In this document: one piece after another, positions 45,700 through 59,129 of the stretch
Layout: every line of letters starts with the position of its first letter
How positions within the stretch are numbered: position 1 is the stretch's first letter
Origin: Epiperipatus broadwayi
Lineage: Eukaryota > Onychophora > Udeonychophora > Euonychophora > Peripatidae
Reading direction: 5' to 3'
Length of the DNA: 64,000 bases
Assembly (NCBI GenBank): GCA_028023455.1
Contig: JAQFVV010000027.1
Coordinates: forward strand, 3,965,845 to 4,029,844
Position numbers and translations under genes: made by a program
The notes under the pieces: generated by a model
Database searches by the model: none
What the model saw: only the letters and a program-made list of their open reading frames with translations
What the model was told of the DNA's origin: nothing

Positions 45700-48665
45700 T
45701 GCTATCATCATCAACCATTATCAATCCACTGCAGGATGAAGGACTCTCCAAGTTCAATCCATCTTTTCCGATCGTTACCTTCTCTTCTTCACATCATCCG
45801 TGCACACTTTATTATTTCATCCATCTATCTCACATGTGGTCTCTTTCTGAGTCTTTTACAATCTTTTGGAATCCAGTTTAAAATTTCAATTGTCCATCTA
45901 TTATTATCTCTTCTAGAAATATGTCCAGCCCAACTCCACTTCAGTCTTTTAATTTTTTCAAGGAGATCAGTAACACCTGTTTGTTCTCTTACCCATACAT
46001 TGCATTTTCGATCACTTCTTGTTACTCCTAACATGCATCTCTCCATACTTCTTTGAGTGGTTTGAAGTCTCTGTATTGCTCTACTATTAAGTGTCCAAAT
46101 CTCAGATCCGTAATTAAGAACTGGCAAAACACATTTATTAAAAACCTTCCTTTTCAAACACATAGGCATATTTCCTTTTAGTATCAAGTTATTTCTACCA
46201 AAAGCACTCCAACCAAGTTTAATTCTATGATTTATTTCATCCATTATGTTTCCATCGGTATTAATAATCTGACCAAGGTATTTGTAACTGTTAACTTCTT
46301 CTAATTCATCATAATCAATTTTTATTTTCATATTTTGAGAAAATCTATTAAACATTACTTTAGTCTTTTTAATATTTATCTTTAGTCATACTTTCCTACT
46401 TTCATCTGATAACTCCTGCAACATTTCCTTTAACTCTAAAGCATTATTTGCAAAAACAACTACATCATCTGCAAAATCTAAATGACTTAAATAATCTCCA
46501 TTTACTTTCACTCCTTTAGCTTCCCATTTTAATCCACAAAATACTTCTTGCAGCACTGCTGTAAAAAGTTTTGGAGATATGGAGTCACCCTGTCTTACAC
46601 CCTTCTCAATGTTGACTTTCCTACTATCCTTATGTAATCTAATTGTTGCTGTTGCATTTTTATAAATATTCTTTAAAATATGACAATATCCTGGATCTAT
46701 ACCTTGATGATCCAATGCTTTAAACACTGAAGTAATGTTTATAGAATTAAATGCCTTTTCATAATCTACAAATCCTAAGCATAATGGCAACTCATATTCA
46801 TTTGTCCTTTTTATAACTTCTCTCAATACCTGGATATGATCTACTGTACTAAAACTACTTTTAAATCCAGCTTGTTCTCTTGGTTGGTGGAAGTCCAGTG
46901 TTCTCTGTAGACGAGTTGTAATTATCTTAGTAAACATTTTGTATAAAACTGATAAAAGACTGATAGGTCTGTAATTTCTAATATCTTCTTTATCACCTTT
47001 TTTAAATATTAATATTAATACTGCATTTTTCCAATCATCTGGTACATCTTTATCATTTAGACATTTGGAATATAACTTTGCTAAAAAAAATTCTATTTCT
47101 TCACCTGCTTCTTTTAATATATCAATTATAATTTCATCATTACCTGCAGCTTTCCCTTTCTTCATAAATATAATTGCATGTCTCACTTCCTCATTCAAAA
47201 TTCTGGGCAATTCAGAAGATATAATAGGTATAGGGGGTGCTTGTTCTTTATTACTATATAATTCTTGATAGCAGTCTTCTATACATTTCATGATGTCCTC
47301 TCTCTTTTTAGTAATAATGCCATCTTTTTTTCTTATTGCAGATATAAATTTCCTACCAATACCAAAATATTGTTTTACACTCTTTAGACTTTTATTCTCT
47401 TCTACAGCTTTCCTTGCTAGTTCACAATTATACTTTCTTATATCATTTTCAATTCTTTTCCGCACCATTTTACAAAATTCGAGATATTCAATCCTTTTTA
47501 ATGCATCATTTTTGTATAACTTCATATTCCTTCTTTTCTTCATAAATTCTCTAGTCTCAGTAGAAATTTTATTGGTCAATTGCTGCTTTTTTTTACCAGC
47601 TATCTTTGTTGCAGTTTTTAAAAGTGTATCAGTTATTTTTCTATTAATGTCATTCAAATCTGAATCATGTTCAAAATCTACTAATACTTGAAACCGATTT
47701 GTAAGTTCTAATTTAAATTCATTAGAATGTTTCTGAAGATTAGGAATATCAACTGTAAATATTGTTTTTCTTAATAATTTTTGTCTCTCTAGTTTTGCAT
47801 TAACATGTATCTTACATCTTACTAATCGATGATCACTTCCTGTGTTAAATTTATTAAGAACATTACAATCTTGAAATATGTATTTTCTGTTAGTCAAAAT
47901 ATAATCCAATTCTGTTGTACCTTCATTTGGATGCTTCCATGTCCATTTTCTTTTAACCTTTTTCTCAAAAAAAGAATTCATAATATAAAGTTTTTCTTTT
48001 TCTGCAAACTCCACAAGTCGATGTCCTCTCTCATTTTTATTACCATAACCAAAATTACCCACAGCACTTTCATCTTTCATTTTTTTACCAATTCTAGCAT
48101 TAAAGTCGTCCATAACAATTTTAAAATATTGTTTACTCTGATCAAAAGTCTTTTATACATCCATATAAAAATCTTCTACTACTTCATCACTATGAGAACT
48201 TGTTGGGGCATAAACCTGAATTATCTGCATTTGGTATCTGCTATTAAGTTGTAAAACTAATCTTGCCACCCTATCCGATACACCATCAATCTCCACAATG
48301 TTATTCTTCCATTTTTTATTTATAATGAATCCTACTCCACTTGTATTTCCAATATTTGTGCCTTTATAGTAGAGTACATGTCCACTTTTTAAATCAATTG
48401 TTTCTTCACCTTTTCTTCTAACTTCACAAAGTCCAATAATGTCCCATTTAATATAAGATAGTTCTTCTAACTCTCACAATCTTCCTTCACTTGAAAGTGT
48501 TCTGCAGTTGTAAGTACCTAAATAAAAAATCGTCACCAAATGGCAGCCTGAGTCCGCAATCAGGGGATTCTTAGTACCCTCCACCTTCGGCCACCAACTG
48601 CTGCCTTGGTTGGTGACTTTACAGCCTCCTGAGAATAAGGGCCATGATTTATTTTTGTCTGTCAA
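45700..48665 (-). pseudogene. RTE-clade LINE, near full length, inactivated
   Basis: Minus strand. N-terminal words YLGTYNCRTLSSEGRL (about 48500), then WDIIGLCEVRRKGEE and VYAPTSSHSDE. The endonuclease C-terminal part follows (MDDFNARIG at 48113, GSDHRLVR catalytic region). The RT shows YRPISLLSVLYKMF, AGFKSSFSTVDHI, GFVDYEKAFNSI, GVRQGDSISPKLF and the catalytic FADDVVVFAN. C-terminal tail: LQTTQRSMERCMLGVTR. It ends in a GATGATGATGA tail. In-frame stops: TAA after FYMDV (about 48150), TGA after DESRKV (46386-46388), TAG after RPHVR (45825-45827) and another shortly after. A frameshift lies near 48475. Same family as the pieces at 5735, 6557, 6970 and 24466. RTE elements encode one protein with endonuclease and RT that performs target-primed reverse transcription. 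Confidence 0.93.
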
Positions 48666-51600
48666 GATTGTATATATTGAAAAAATATTCTTAAACTTGG
48701 AGGTAAAAAGCCAATAAACTCACCATGCTGGCTAATGTGTGTTGGTGAGCAGCCCATCCATGTTTGTATACTATATGAATAATCACATAGTAATAACAGC
48801 TGCAATGACAAGAACATATGGAATGGACATTACGAATTTGCCCTGTTCAGTTCCTTTAAGGCATCCAAGAGGAATCAATGAGTCTCCTTTCAGTTAATAG
48901 CAAACTCCTTGCTATAAAAAGTTGTTAATATTATATATGTAGAACTAATATTATTTTTTCTTACACCCTTTAAAGAAATTTTATATCATCTTTCCAGTGG
49001 CAATGCTTGTTTGAAAAAATAAATCAATTTTTATTGGATAATAATTGCTGTCATCAATAATCTGAAAACTGGGTGAAACTTTATTAAACCATGTAATGTA
49101 ATTTGTATTTATCCTAAATTTCAAAGTTTAATTTGACATTGAAATTTGAATGGAAATCTAGCAATAATTTAACCAAAACTTACTTTGTATCAGATTAATC
49201 ATGCAGTTTTTATTTTCTTGAGTGGAAATCAAGAAATTGGATTTGCTTTTTTCGCCCTCTACTGAGAAATTTTGTCAACTTTTTTATCAGCTTTAAAATT
49301 CATGTATATATTTTTTCCAATATTTTAATTTTAAAAAATTCAAAAGATGTCAGAATAAGTGATAAGTGGATCTTCAAAATGTCTTAAACTCTATGATGAT
49401 GGATGCCTTTTATATATTTAGCACTTTACGATGATGGATGCCTTTTATATATTTGGCAATCACTTTGCAAGATTACTTTAAGAAAATATTATGATGGTCT
49501 AAAACATTATTTTATGGAAAATTTATTATTTTTGTATAGAAATTATATAATTATAAGAAATCAAAATATATGCTATTCCATATTCATTTTTTACAGAAAT
49601 GTTTTATTTTTAAATATAAAAGCTTATATTCTTCTGAGTAATGTTATTATAGTGATTACAATTGCAGGAAAATCAATGATCTAGAAAATGTTATCTCTAC
49701 CCAATCTGTAATAACATTTAGCAATATCATAAAAATTACTAAAAAAACTGTACACATTTAAGACATAATTTGGCTGATTTATTAATTATTGAAAATAATT
49801 TGTTCAGATTTTTAAAACAAACATCAAACAAGGAAGATTTTATTTCTTTTGCAAATTGAATCTGTCCCACCTAAAATTTGATAACAAAACAGCACTTTGT
49901 TTTGATTAAAATGTAATTTTTAAAATAATTCTGAAAATCAAATGTGATTTTTTAAAATTTATTTTAATTCTAAACAAAAATATCTATGAAATGAGATTAA
50001 ATTTATTATATTCTGATAAATAATAATGATTTAATATTAAAGTGAAAGTTGAAAGCTTAAGTAAGAGAGAACAAAGAAATCTGTTAGAGTACAGGAGGGT
50101 GAATGTAATAGATAAAGCAAAGCTTTGAATTAAACTCTTTTTAAAATAATCTTGCTTTCAATAAATATTTAATTATATATCAATTAATTAAATATCACAT
50201 AAATGTACAATAATATTATATATGTTAATTTTAACTTACACTTCTTTAAAAAAATTATGTATTAAACTGATGTTCAGACTTAAAATCAAATTGAACAACA
50301 TAACTGAAATGAAATATAACTTGCATTGCTATATTTGATTGGATCTTAATTAGTTACAATCATATGAATAAATTTTAAACATAGTTTTTAAAAAAAACCT
50401 TTAGAATGTAAAAAATCATACCATGAAAGAATGATAAAGGAAGGAATTTACATTAGTGAAATTAAACCTGAATTAAACAGGATGTCAATAGAAAAGAAAA
50501 AAGAAAGTAATAGGTTTATTAATTAAATGTTTTTAAGATATTTTTGGATGGATATATAAATGTAAAAAATTTGATTAAGTTACAATTGATTGTAATAAAA
50601 AAGGTGTTGAGGTAAAGGGAATTTTAGTATTGTTTAATTTTTTAATATTTTTGCATTTGTTTCAAATATGTAATATTTATTATTATATATTTGTATTTTT
50701 ATTTTTTAGTGTTTTTTGAAAAAGACTATATCAAATTGTTGAAATATTGGATATATTTTATTTTTGTTATAGTCATATAAAAATAAGTTTTAAAAAGAAA
50801 AAGTTTGATGTATTCATTAACATAATTAAAGTTTATAATCATTAAAGCATAGAACCAGAATAATTGTCATATTTTGCAAATACAATAGTCATCTTTAACA
50901 TCTGTGGCGACACTAAAAAGACCAACATTGCCATGTGTATATCACAGAGTGATTCTGTATCTCAAAAAAAATTTATAATAGTTTTACAATGAATATTTTA
51001 TAAATTAAAATAGAAAGCTAAAGGAATAAAATGAAATGGACTGAATTTAAATCACCTAGACTATTTGGGATGATGTAACTTCAGAAAATATTGCATATTA
51101 CAATATATACTTTGCTATATCTTTTATAATGTTAAATAGCTTTTTTCATTTAACAAACATGTGATGGGAAATGTTTTTGATTAAAGTTTTATAAAGGAAA
51201 AAACAAATACAGTTTATGAGTATATGTGTATAGAATGAAATAAAAGAATGGATAAATGTAAGAAGTAACCCAAAATCAATTTATAAAATTAGAAACTACA
51301 GTATGTATATACAAGAAATAAAGTTTTTATAAAGAAAAGAGGAAAATGAGATTTTTAATTGTTTGAATTATATGGTTATATGTAATGTATATTTTGAAAA
51401 GAAAAAAGGATGGAGTGGTGATTAGAGGGTTTTAAACAGAAGTAAATGGATTTGTTTTAAAGAAATCTTGTTTTATATATTGAAACTGTCATATTACCTA
51501 AAAGCACATATGCAAATTACTTAACAACAACCAAGGATTAAATAAGTAAATAGAGTATTAATGATCTGTAATAAAAGCAATGTCAATACATAAAAGATGA

Positions 51601-51960
51601 ATTTCTATCTAATGAGGTTGTCTTGGCAACAAAATGTTTATATTCTATTGGTTTATTTAATCTAAAGTTGTTGTGATGTGATTTTAGGTATGAAAACCAA
51701 CCAGTTATTGGCATTTTTATGATTTAATATTTATATAGCATTATTCTGGACAATAAGATCAATTAGTTCCGCAAAATGACTCATAAAAAGAATTGTACCA
51801 TCAAGTGGCAAAAAATCACTTTATTACCATAATGTCAAAAATATAATATTAAAATTTCTCTAAATATTAAAACTGAAATTGAATTAAAAGATAATTAATG
51901 AATAAATATTTTACTAAGCATAATGTTATTAAAATTGTACTAACTTATATAATAAACAGT
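48666..51960. other. AT-rich DNA, no gene seen
   Basis: 48670-48780 may be the RTE 5' UTR. A roughly 36-bp unit (GATGATGGATGCCTTTTATA) is duplicated at about 49396 and 49431. The remainder is featureless AT-rich DNA. Confidence 0.45.
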
Positions 51961-51961
51961 A

Positions 51962-52142
51962 GTATAACTTTCCATATAATAGTGCCACCCAGGGATGCAT
52001 TAGATCCTAAGATCTAGGGCTGTGCTCTCAGATCCAAAGTTCCTCACTAATGAAAGTCTGGGAATATTAGGCGAGTAGGTATTAGATAGTGCTGTAGGTA
52101 TTAGATAGTGCTTTTACACACAAACCTTCTTGCATCCATTGA
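51962..52142 (+). mobile_element. hammerhead repeat family, internally deleted copy
   Basis: AGATCCTAAGATCTAGG and CTCTCAGATCC are the body. The ribozyme is reduced to CTAATGAAAGTCTGGG by deletion of the middle. A 19-bp unit TAGGTATTAGATAGTGCT is tandemly duplicated at 52077-52113. Confidence 0.75.
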
Positions 52143-54209
52143 TTACTAAAGCTTGCACTATTATTAAAAAGAAAAAGAATGGATGGAATGTAAGAAATAA
52201 ACAAAATAAATTTGATTTAGATATAAATATAGATATGGAGAAGGAATGGGTTTGTAAAATTAATGGTAAGAAAGTTATTTATAAATGTAATGGAGTAGAA
52301 AGAATTAAAAGAATTTATAAAAGAGTAGTTAGGAAAGAAGAAATTGTTAGAATTGGGTTTTTGAAAATGCAAGGTGATAGGAGACCAGAAAAGCGGATGG
52401 AATTAAATAAAACAATTGAAAATGAAGAGCTTGAGGTATTAGCAGTAGTGTAAACACATCTAAGAGAAGAAGAACCTATTTTGGAACAGTTGGTATAGTA
52501 GGGTATAAATAAAAAAGAAAAAAGGGGTGGTGGTATAGGTGTTTTATCAAGAAAATATTTAAATATTGTTAAATGTCAAGAACATTTGTGGTTTGAAATA
52601 ACATTGGGTAGACAAGAATGGATGATGGTTATAGTTTATAAAGCCACTGGATATAGTCAAATTATAATGGAGTAGAACAGTAACATATATGAATATCTAG
52701 TTAAGGATATACAAAGTATTAAAGAAAAGGGGAAGAGAATAATGTTTATAGGGAATATGAATGGACATATTGAAGAAATTGATGATGTAGATAATAAAAA
52801 TGGTCAGCTTTTGAAGAAATTTTATCAGAAAGTCAATTTGAGTATTGGAAATTTATTAAATATTTATGAGGGACAACACACATGGTCTAGAAATAATATA
52901 TTTCACACAATAGATTATGTATTGATAGAGAAAGAGGGAATGAATAAAATATGGAAAATTAAGGTTTTTGATAATGAAGAAAAAGTATGCACTAGTGATC
53001 ATAACTTCCTTGTAATTGAAATGGTTATTAATGTGATGGAGAATAGAATTAAAAGTAGAAATAATAGTGAAAGATGTGGATGGAAAGTGAATGATAAGAA
53101 TAAGTTGGAAGAGTATAAAACACAAGTTGAAGAAATCATGGAAGAATTGGTTAGAGATGAGTATAAGGACTGGTGTAAATAAGTAGAAAAAGTGGCTAAT
53201 AGGGTTTTAGGTGAGAATATTCAGAAGAATAAAAGTAATAAAAATGAGAATTAGTAAAAGTGTAAAAGAGAGGAAAGAAGCATGCAGAGAATATAAGTGT
53301 GCTATTAAGAACAAGGAAAATGAAAAAGATATTAATGCTAAAATGGGAAAAGTACTTAGAAAAGAAGAAATTGGCTAAAATAGATAATTATAGAGAGAGA
53401 ATGAAATTGAATAGTAAATTGGTGGAGGATATTAATAAAAGTCGAAGAGATGGGAGTAAAAAAATTTGGAATTACATTAAAAGGAGAAATGTAGGAGAGA
53501 GAGAGAGATAATATTACTAGATGATGAAGGAATAAAGTGTAGTTCTAGAGAAGATTTAGAGAGAATCTTAAATAGATATGTAACGAATATAGAAAAGATG
53601 TTAGATGTGAAGGATAGAGTGATAGAAAACATGAAAGCATATAGTAATGGGAATATTAGGTTTACAAAAAATGAACTGAATGAGGTAGAGAAGAAATTGA
53701 AAAGTGAAAAGGCAAGAGGTTTAGATGAATGGGCAGCAGAGATGGTAATGAATTTAGGATATAGGGCAAAGGTAAAGTTATTCTGTTTTAATAAGATGGC
53801 ACAGAATAGAGTTTTTCTGAGTAGTTGGAGTAATACAAGAGTAAGATAATTATTTAAAGGAAAAGGTAAGGATCATAGAAAGTTAAATAATTATAGACTG
53901 GTAGCATCAGTTTTATATAAAGTTTTCTCATATATGGTGGCTAGAAGAGTTGTAAATTGGATGGAAGGAAATAATGTAGTGGGGGAAATGCAAGAAGGTT
54001 TTAGATTAGATAGACATATAGGAGATAGTTTATTTGTAGTTACACAACTTATGGATATGAATAGGAATTCAGGTAGACAGTTATATACGAGTTTTATAGA
54101 AGAGAAGGCATATGATAGAGTAAATAGAAATAGATTATGGATAAGTTTAAAAAATTTGGGAATGGATGAAGTTTTAGTGGATATTATTAAGAAAATATAT
54201 GAAAATAAT

Positions 54210-54294
<85 letters not shown>
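54210..54294. repeat. (TA)n microsatellite inside the RT of LINE 2
   Basis: About 41 TA units read as Tyr-Ile repeats in frame, between YENNY and QLGNIESVKVKNG. In related RTs this position holds a short non-repetitive loop, so the run probably grew after insertion from a TATA seed. Confidence 0.95.
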
Positions 54295-54295
<1 letters not shown>

Positions 54296-55002
54296 ATTAG
54301 GGAATATAGAATCAGTTAAAGTTAAAAATGGTGTGGGACTAAGGCAAGGATGCCCTATGTCACCTATTTTGTTTGTGTTGTATTTGAGTGAAATGGAAAG
54401 AGTAATAGAAAGATTAGGAAGAGGGATAGAGATCCCGTTAATAGGTGGTAAGGGAGTATATATTTTGTCAGGTCTTTTTTTGTGGATGATATATTTTTGT
54501 GTGCAGAAAGAAGAGAAGATATGGAAGTTGTGCTGAGAACATGTGCAAAGGTGGATAAAGAGATGGGGATTAAATTTAGTGAAGAAAAATCAAATATAAT
54601 GATGGTTAATACTGGGGAAAGAGAAGATGTAGAATTTTTATTGGGAGATATTAAGTTAAGTGTGGTGAATTGATATAGTTATTTGGGAATTATTTTAAGT
54701 AATCAGAAAAATTATTTAGATGAATGAAAGAAAAAAATGATAAATGAAGCAAATAAAAAAAATGGTTTGATAAAGAGATTGTTTTCATATAATAAATATG
54801 ATGTAGCTAGAATTATATAGAAGGAAGTTGCAGTAGCAGGATTAACATATGGTAATGATGTGTTATGTGTTAGTAAAGGGGTATTAAATTACTTAGAAAA
54901 AGTTCAAAGGGAAGTAGGAAGACATGAATTGGATGCAGATCAATGGACAGCAAGGGAGGTAATTCAAGGAGAAATGGGATGGTCAAGTTTTCATATGAGA
55001 GA

Positions 55003-55060
55003 TGCAAAAAGTAAAATGAAAATGTTTGTTCTAACAAACATTTTCATTTCACTTTTTGCA
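55003..55060. repeat. 28-bp inverted duplication (hairpin) in LINE 2
   Basis: TGCAAAAAGTAAAATGAAAA (continuing 8 bases) and its complement, separated by CT, with one mismatch. It lies within the C-terminal coding region. Confidence 0.9.
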
Positions 55061-55904
55061 GTTTACAGATAATAAAAGAATAGCCAAAATAGTATTTAAT
55101 TGGGTTATGAGTAAAGGGCAGGCAACAAGATGGGTAAGAAAGGTAATGCGGTATGCAAAAGATTTGGATAAAGAATTTATATCAGTATATTTGTACAAAA
55201 GATGGGATGATTGTGTTAGGAGGATTGTTGAGTGTTATAGTGGTAAGACATGGGATAAAAGAATAGATTTATTAATAAAGAATAGGGAGTTAGAGAGATG
55301 GAGAACTAGTATGGAGAGTAAAAAGAGTTTAAATATATATATAGAAATAAACAGAATATTAGGTGCGAGTTAATATATGATAATAGTAAGGAATGTAGTT
55401 TATTGTTTAAGGCTTGAACGGAATCTTTAGCAACAAGAGAATATACATGTAAATGGAAAAATATGGGTGATTTAGTCTGTAAATTATGTAAGGAAGGAAT
55501 AGAAAATATTAGGCATTTGTTAATTGAATGTAAATGCTTGAAAACAGAAAGGTTACATATATTGAAGTTATGGAAGAATAAATATGAAAAAAGTTATTAT
55601 ACAGAAAGTGGATTATTGTTTTTTTGCTGGGTTTGGAAAAAGATAAGGGGGATTTAGATATAAAGGTCATAGAATTGACAGAGATTATGCTGTGGAAATG
55701 GGATGGACCAGAATATGGAAAAATGTAGAGTGGGGAATGGAAAATAAAGTGCTAACAGGTTTCTCTGGACATAATTGTTGAGAGATTCTTGACTCTGTTT
55801 AAGGAGAAGCTACAGTACATCACATCACATCAAATTTAATAAAATAAAAAAATTAAAAAAAAGTTAAATAAAGTTTAATAAAAAAATAAAATAAAGTTAA
55901 ATAA

Positions 55905-56175
55905 AGTTTAATATAATGAAGTTATGAAGAATAAATATGAAAAAGTGGATTATTGGTTTTTATGCTGGGTTTGGGGAAAGATAAAAAGGATTTAGATATA
56001 AAGGTTAGATTGTTGACAAAGATTAGGTTGTGGAAATGGGAGGGAGCAGAATATGGGAAAACTTAGACTGGGGAATAGAAAATAAAGTGGCTAACAGGTT
56101 TCTCTAGGCATAATTGCTGTGAGATTCTTAACTTCGTTTAAGGAGAAGCTACAGCACATCACATCACGTCACACC
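55905..56175 (+). mobile_element. LINE 2 3' end, second copy in tandem
   Basis: Repeats 55565-55830: TGAAGTTATG.AGAATAAATA, GGATTTAGATATAAAGGT, GGTTTCTCT.G.CATAATTG, AAGGAGAAGCTACAG.ACATC. Both copies end in a CATCA-type simple repeat. A junction of AATAAAGTTTAA repeats lies between them. Confidence 0.85.
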
Positions 56176-57060
56176 ATCACATTACTATTGGAAGCATAGG
56201 GATTTGTGATCATGTAATATTTTAGTGATTTTATATTAACCTATGTCTAAATATAAAATATAAATTAATTTCAGTTTTAGTTGTTGTTTTTTTTTTAAAT
56301 GATAAATTTTATTTCACAGTCATTATTTTAAAAATATAAAGTTGGTACTCCATTGAATAACAATTCTTTAAATTAAAATGCATATACCAAAAAGGTAAGT
56401 CAACAATGGATATTTTTAAATTTAATTATAATTACATTATATTATATTATTAATATTTTTGTAATTATATAACGAATCAAACTTTGATTATTTTTGCAGT
56501 ACTATTTTTTAAAAGCAATTTAAAAATCAACAATCTAACACATTTTTAATTATAAAAATGCAGTCTAATTTCATACAAAATAGATCAAAAATTATACATC
56601 TACACAAATCTTGATTATATTTCTGAATCAATTTAAATATATACACCAATTCAACATTTTGATTACTTTATTCATATAATCATTTTCAAAGTACATAATC
56701 TAAAACCGATACAACCATATTGATAAATAACATACATAAATAGATTATGCAAACATCAAATGTATACTATTTATAAAAAATATCTCATTTCTAACTTAGA
56801 CAAAATCATGCTATTTATGTTTCTTTTTTTTTTTTTTTTTTAGAAAATTTTCTCTATTTATACATTTTACTTGATGTCAGATTATCTTTGATCAGTCTTT
56901 TTATCATTAAGACGAATCAGTATTCTTTTTTCTATTTTATGTATTATTAAAGTAAAAATTATTGATTTTTTAAAAAAGTTTTATTGAAAACATAATTTCA
57001 AAAATGAAAATATCTGAAATTTATATTAATTAACTTTTTTCTTTCTTTTTTTTTCCCCAT
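56176..57060. other. AT-rich DNA, no gene seen
   Basis: A tract at 56208-56240 vaguely resembles the outer end of the hammerhead repeat. Otherwise nothing. Confidence 0.4.
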
Positions 57061-57068
57061 AAGTCAAA

Positions 57069-57141
57069 TGCGTTGACCGGGAAGCGAATCCCGAGCCAGC
57101 TGCTTGGAAGGCAGCTATGTTAACCGCTAGGCCACCAACGC
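57069..57141 (-). tRNA. tRNA-Gly(UCC)-like gene, possibly a retropseudogene
   Basis: Minus strand, 73 nt. Acceptor GCGTTGG pairs with TCAACGC (seven pairs), discriminator A. Anticodon arm CTGCCTTCCAAGCAG gives anticodon TCC (glycine). It closely follows the animal tRNA-Gly(UCC), but the T arm has one extra base (CGGGATTCGCTTCCCGG) and the B box reads GGATTCGCTTCC. Immediately downstream there is no T run; instead GACTTATGGGG and then A-rich sequence follow. That looks like a retroposed copy with a tail. Flanking AGTCAA/TTGACT extend the pairing beyond the acceptor stem. Confidence 0.75.
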
Positions 57142-57645
57142 TTGACTATTTTTCAAAAAAAGTTTATTAAAAGGCAATCTTGATTGACATTATATAAATA
57201 TTTTGGGTTTAGTTACAGAGGTAGACCCCATATTCATTATATGGATTATTTTAAATATATTCTAAGGAATTTAAATGTAAATTGTTTCGTTAGGGAAGAT
57301 ATGGAGAGAATAGAATACATTGGAAAGATACAATTAGATATGGTGTCAAGATATTTTAAAAAAAGTTTTCTGCAGACGATACTAAACGTCAACATTGTAA
57401 AATATCAAATAAGCAGAAAAGTGGACTAGAAGGTTCTATATGTGGAGGTGTTTGTTGTTCACAGATCAGTTTGTGTAGCCATCACAAAACCCGTCTCTAG
57501 AGTAATTTTTTTTCTCTTTCTCTCTTTCTTTTTGGAGTAGGAATAACAATATTTATTTTTAAGTGGTTTATTATTATTATTATTTTATTTATTTATTTAT
57601 TTTTTTCAGGTGTAAACAATGTAATAATTTACCTACTAAATTCGA
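57142..57645. other. AT-rich DNA, no gene seen
   Basis: A frame at 57184-57429 has no domain that I recognise. Confidence 0.4.
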
Positions 57646-57647
57646 TA

Positions 57648-57760
57648 CATTGTGCAGGCTTAAACCTGCTTTTATATATGTAATATATGCGGGATTCGAA
57701 CTCAGACTTTCACACGACCCACTACGCTCAGGGCCATCTCATATTGCTACTAAATTGGAG
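57648..57760 (-). repeat. tRNA-derived SINE head, copy 3
   Basis: Minus strand GATGGCCCTGAGCGTAGTGG, GTGTGAAAGTCT, GAGTTCGAATCCCGC, AGGTTTAAGCCTGCAC. It closely matches the copy at 31826. Confidence 0.65.
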
Positions 57761-59129
57761 CAAATGATTATTGAGAAAAATCAAGTAAAAGATAATAAAG
57801 ATTTTTAGAATCAGAATCAAATTTATTGATTGAAAAATTTTTTGAAAAGGAAGGCTTTACAAGAAATACTGTCATGAAATCTATTGATAATTTAAAAAAA
57901 AAATGATATTGAATTAACTTACAATTTGAAGATTGTTAATATACATCAAAGTATTGAAAATAATATTGTAAATCCATCTAATTTCACTTTTGAATTGTTA
58001 CAATCTATGTCTCTTCAGGAGATATATAATTTGATAATGAATATGGCTAAAATTTGTGATAATTGTTCAAATCTGTCATTAACATAGAAATACAATGTGA
58101 TTTACTGGAAACTCATATTTCTAATGATAATACCAATATTGAAATCTCCAATAATATAAAATCTAATTCATTTTTAACTGGAAATAATAATTTTTATATC
58201 ATAAAAAATTAGAGGTTTTTCAACCTAATTCCAATAATATTTTAAGTAATAACAACAATACTGAATATGGCATTTCAGATACTAATTCTCGCATTAAGGA
58301 TTTTAATAAAATTAGTAACTCTGAAGCTTTCTCCAAACCTTCTTTGTTTAACATATCTTATGAAAGTAAAAATACTTTTTGGATTAATTATATATAATAA
58401 AAAAAGACTTAACTTCAATAAGGGAAAATTTGGCAAATACAGTAAAGAAATACTTGATCAAGATCATTCCTTTTATAGTGAAAATATATGTTCCAAAGTT
58501 AATAGCTTTACTAAGTTTAATATGAAAACATTTTACAGAATGAAAATATATAAACAATCAGCCAAACATCAACAACATTCATTTGTATTAAATGATAAAG
58601 AAAATTCTAATAAGCTTTCTAACTTTTATATTAATAATTCCAAATCAAAATGTTTTACTAAATTTCATAAAAAATATATCTTTTAAATAATAAGTGTATA
58701 AATAATCAAAATTACAATTCACAATTTTTAGGGTTAAATGATGGTTTAAGATTTAATTTCTATAAACCGGTTTAATAAAAGTATTAATGCACCAAATGTT
58801 AAAACTTTTTGGACTAATGCCAAATACAATATAGGTTATGATAAATATAATAAATACTTTCTAATATGCCTGAAAAGATTAGATTATCAGAAATTAAAAC
58901 ATTTTTAGAAAATAGATTTCAGGTTAAAGTTGTGTGTTATAAAATTAACATGTTTAATAATAGATCTTCCAATTTTTATATTTCTATTCCCCAAAATAAA
59001 CATGGTGAGTTTATTTCTTCTGATTTTGGTCTTGCGGTTTTTCTCTCTACTTTTTCTATGGTAATTTCGCCTGCAAATTAATACTTCTTGATTGATTTAT
59101 CAATATCATTTATAAAAAAGGGAATATAA

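Larger units (their letters stand above)
52155..55800 (+). pseudogene. LINE 2: endonuclease, RT and CCHC tail, decayed
   Basis: Endonuclease: LEVLAVV.THLREEE (about 52430) and MFIGNMNGHIEEI (52742), TSDHNFLVIEMV (about 52990). RT: YRLVASVLYKVFSYMVARRV (about 53891), EGFRLDRHIGDSLF, EKAYDRVNRNRLW, GLRQGCPMSPILF (about 54340) and FVDDIFL (about 54480). C-terminal CKLCKEGIENIRHLLIECKC (about 55480) is a CxxC...H...C zinc motif. There are many stops and frameshifts. A (TA)n run sits inside the RT, and a 28-bp local inverted duplication at 55003-55060 ends one frame. Clade is uncertain (I/Ingi-like by general look). It begins next to the hammerhead repeat at 51962. Confidence 0.88.

Noticed and set aside
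47065-47691. Plus-strand open frames across the RTE element
   Set aside because: Antisense shadows of the RTE protein on the minus strand.
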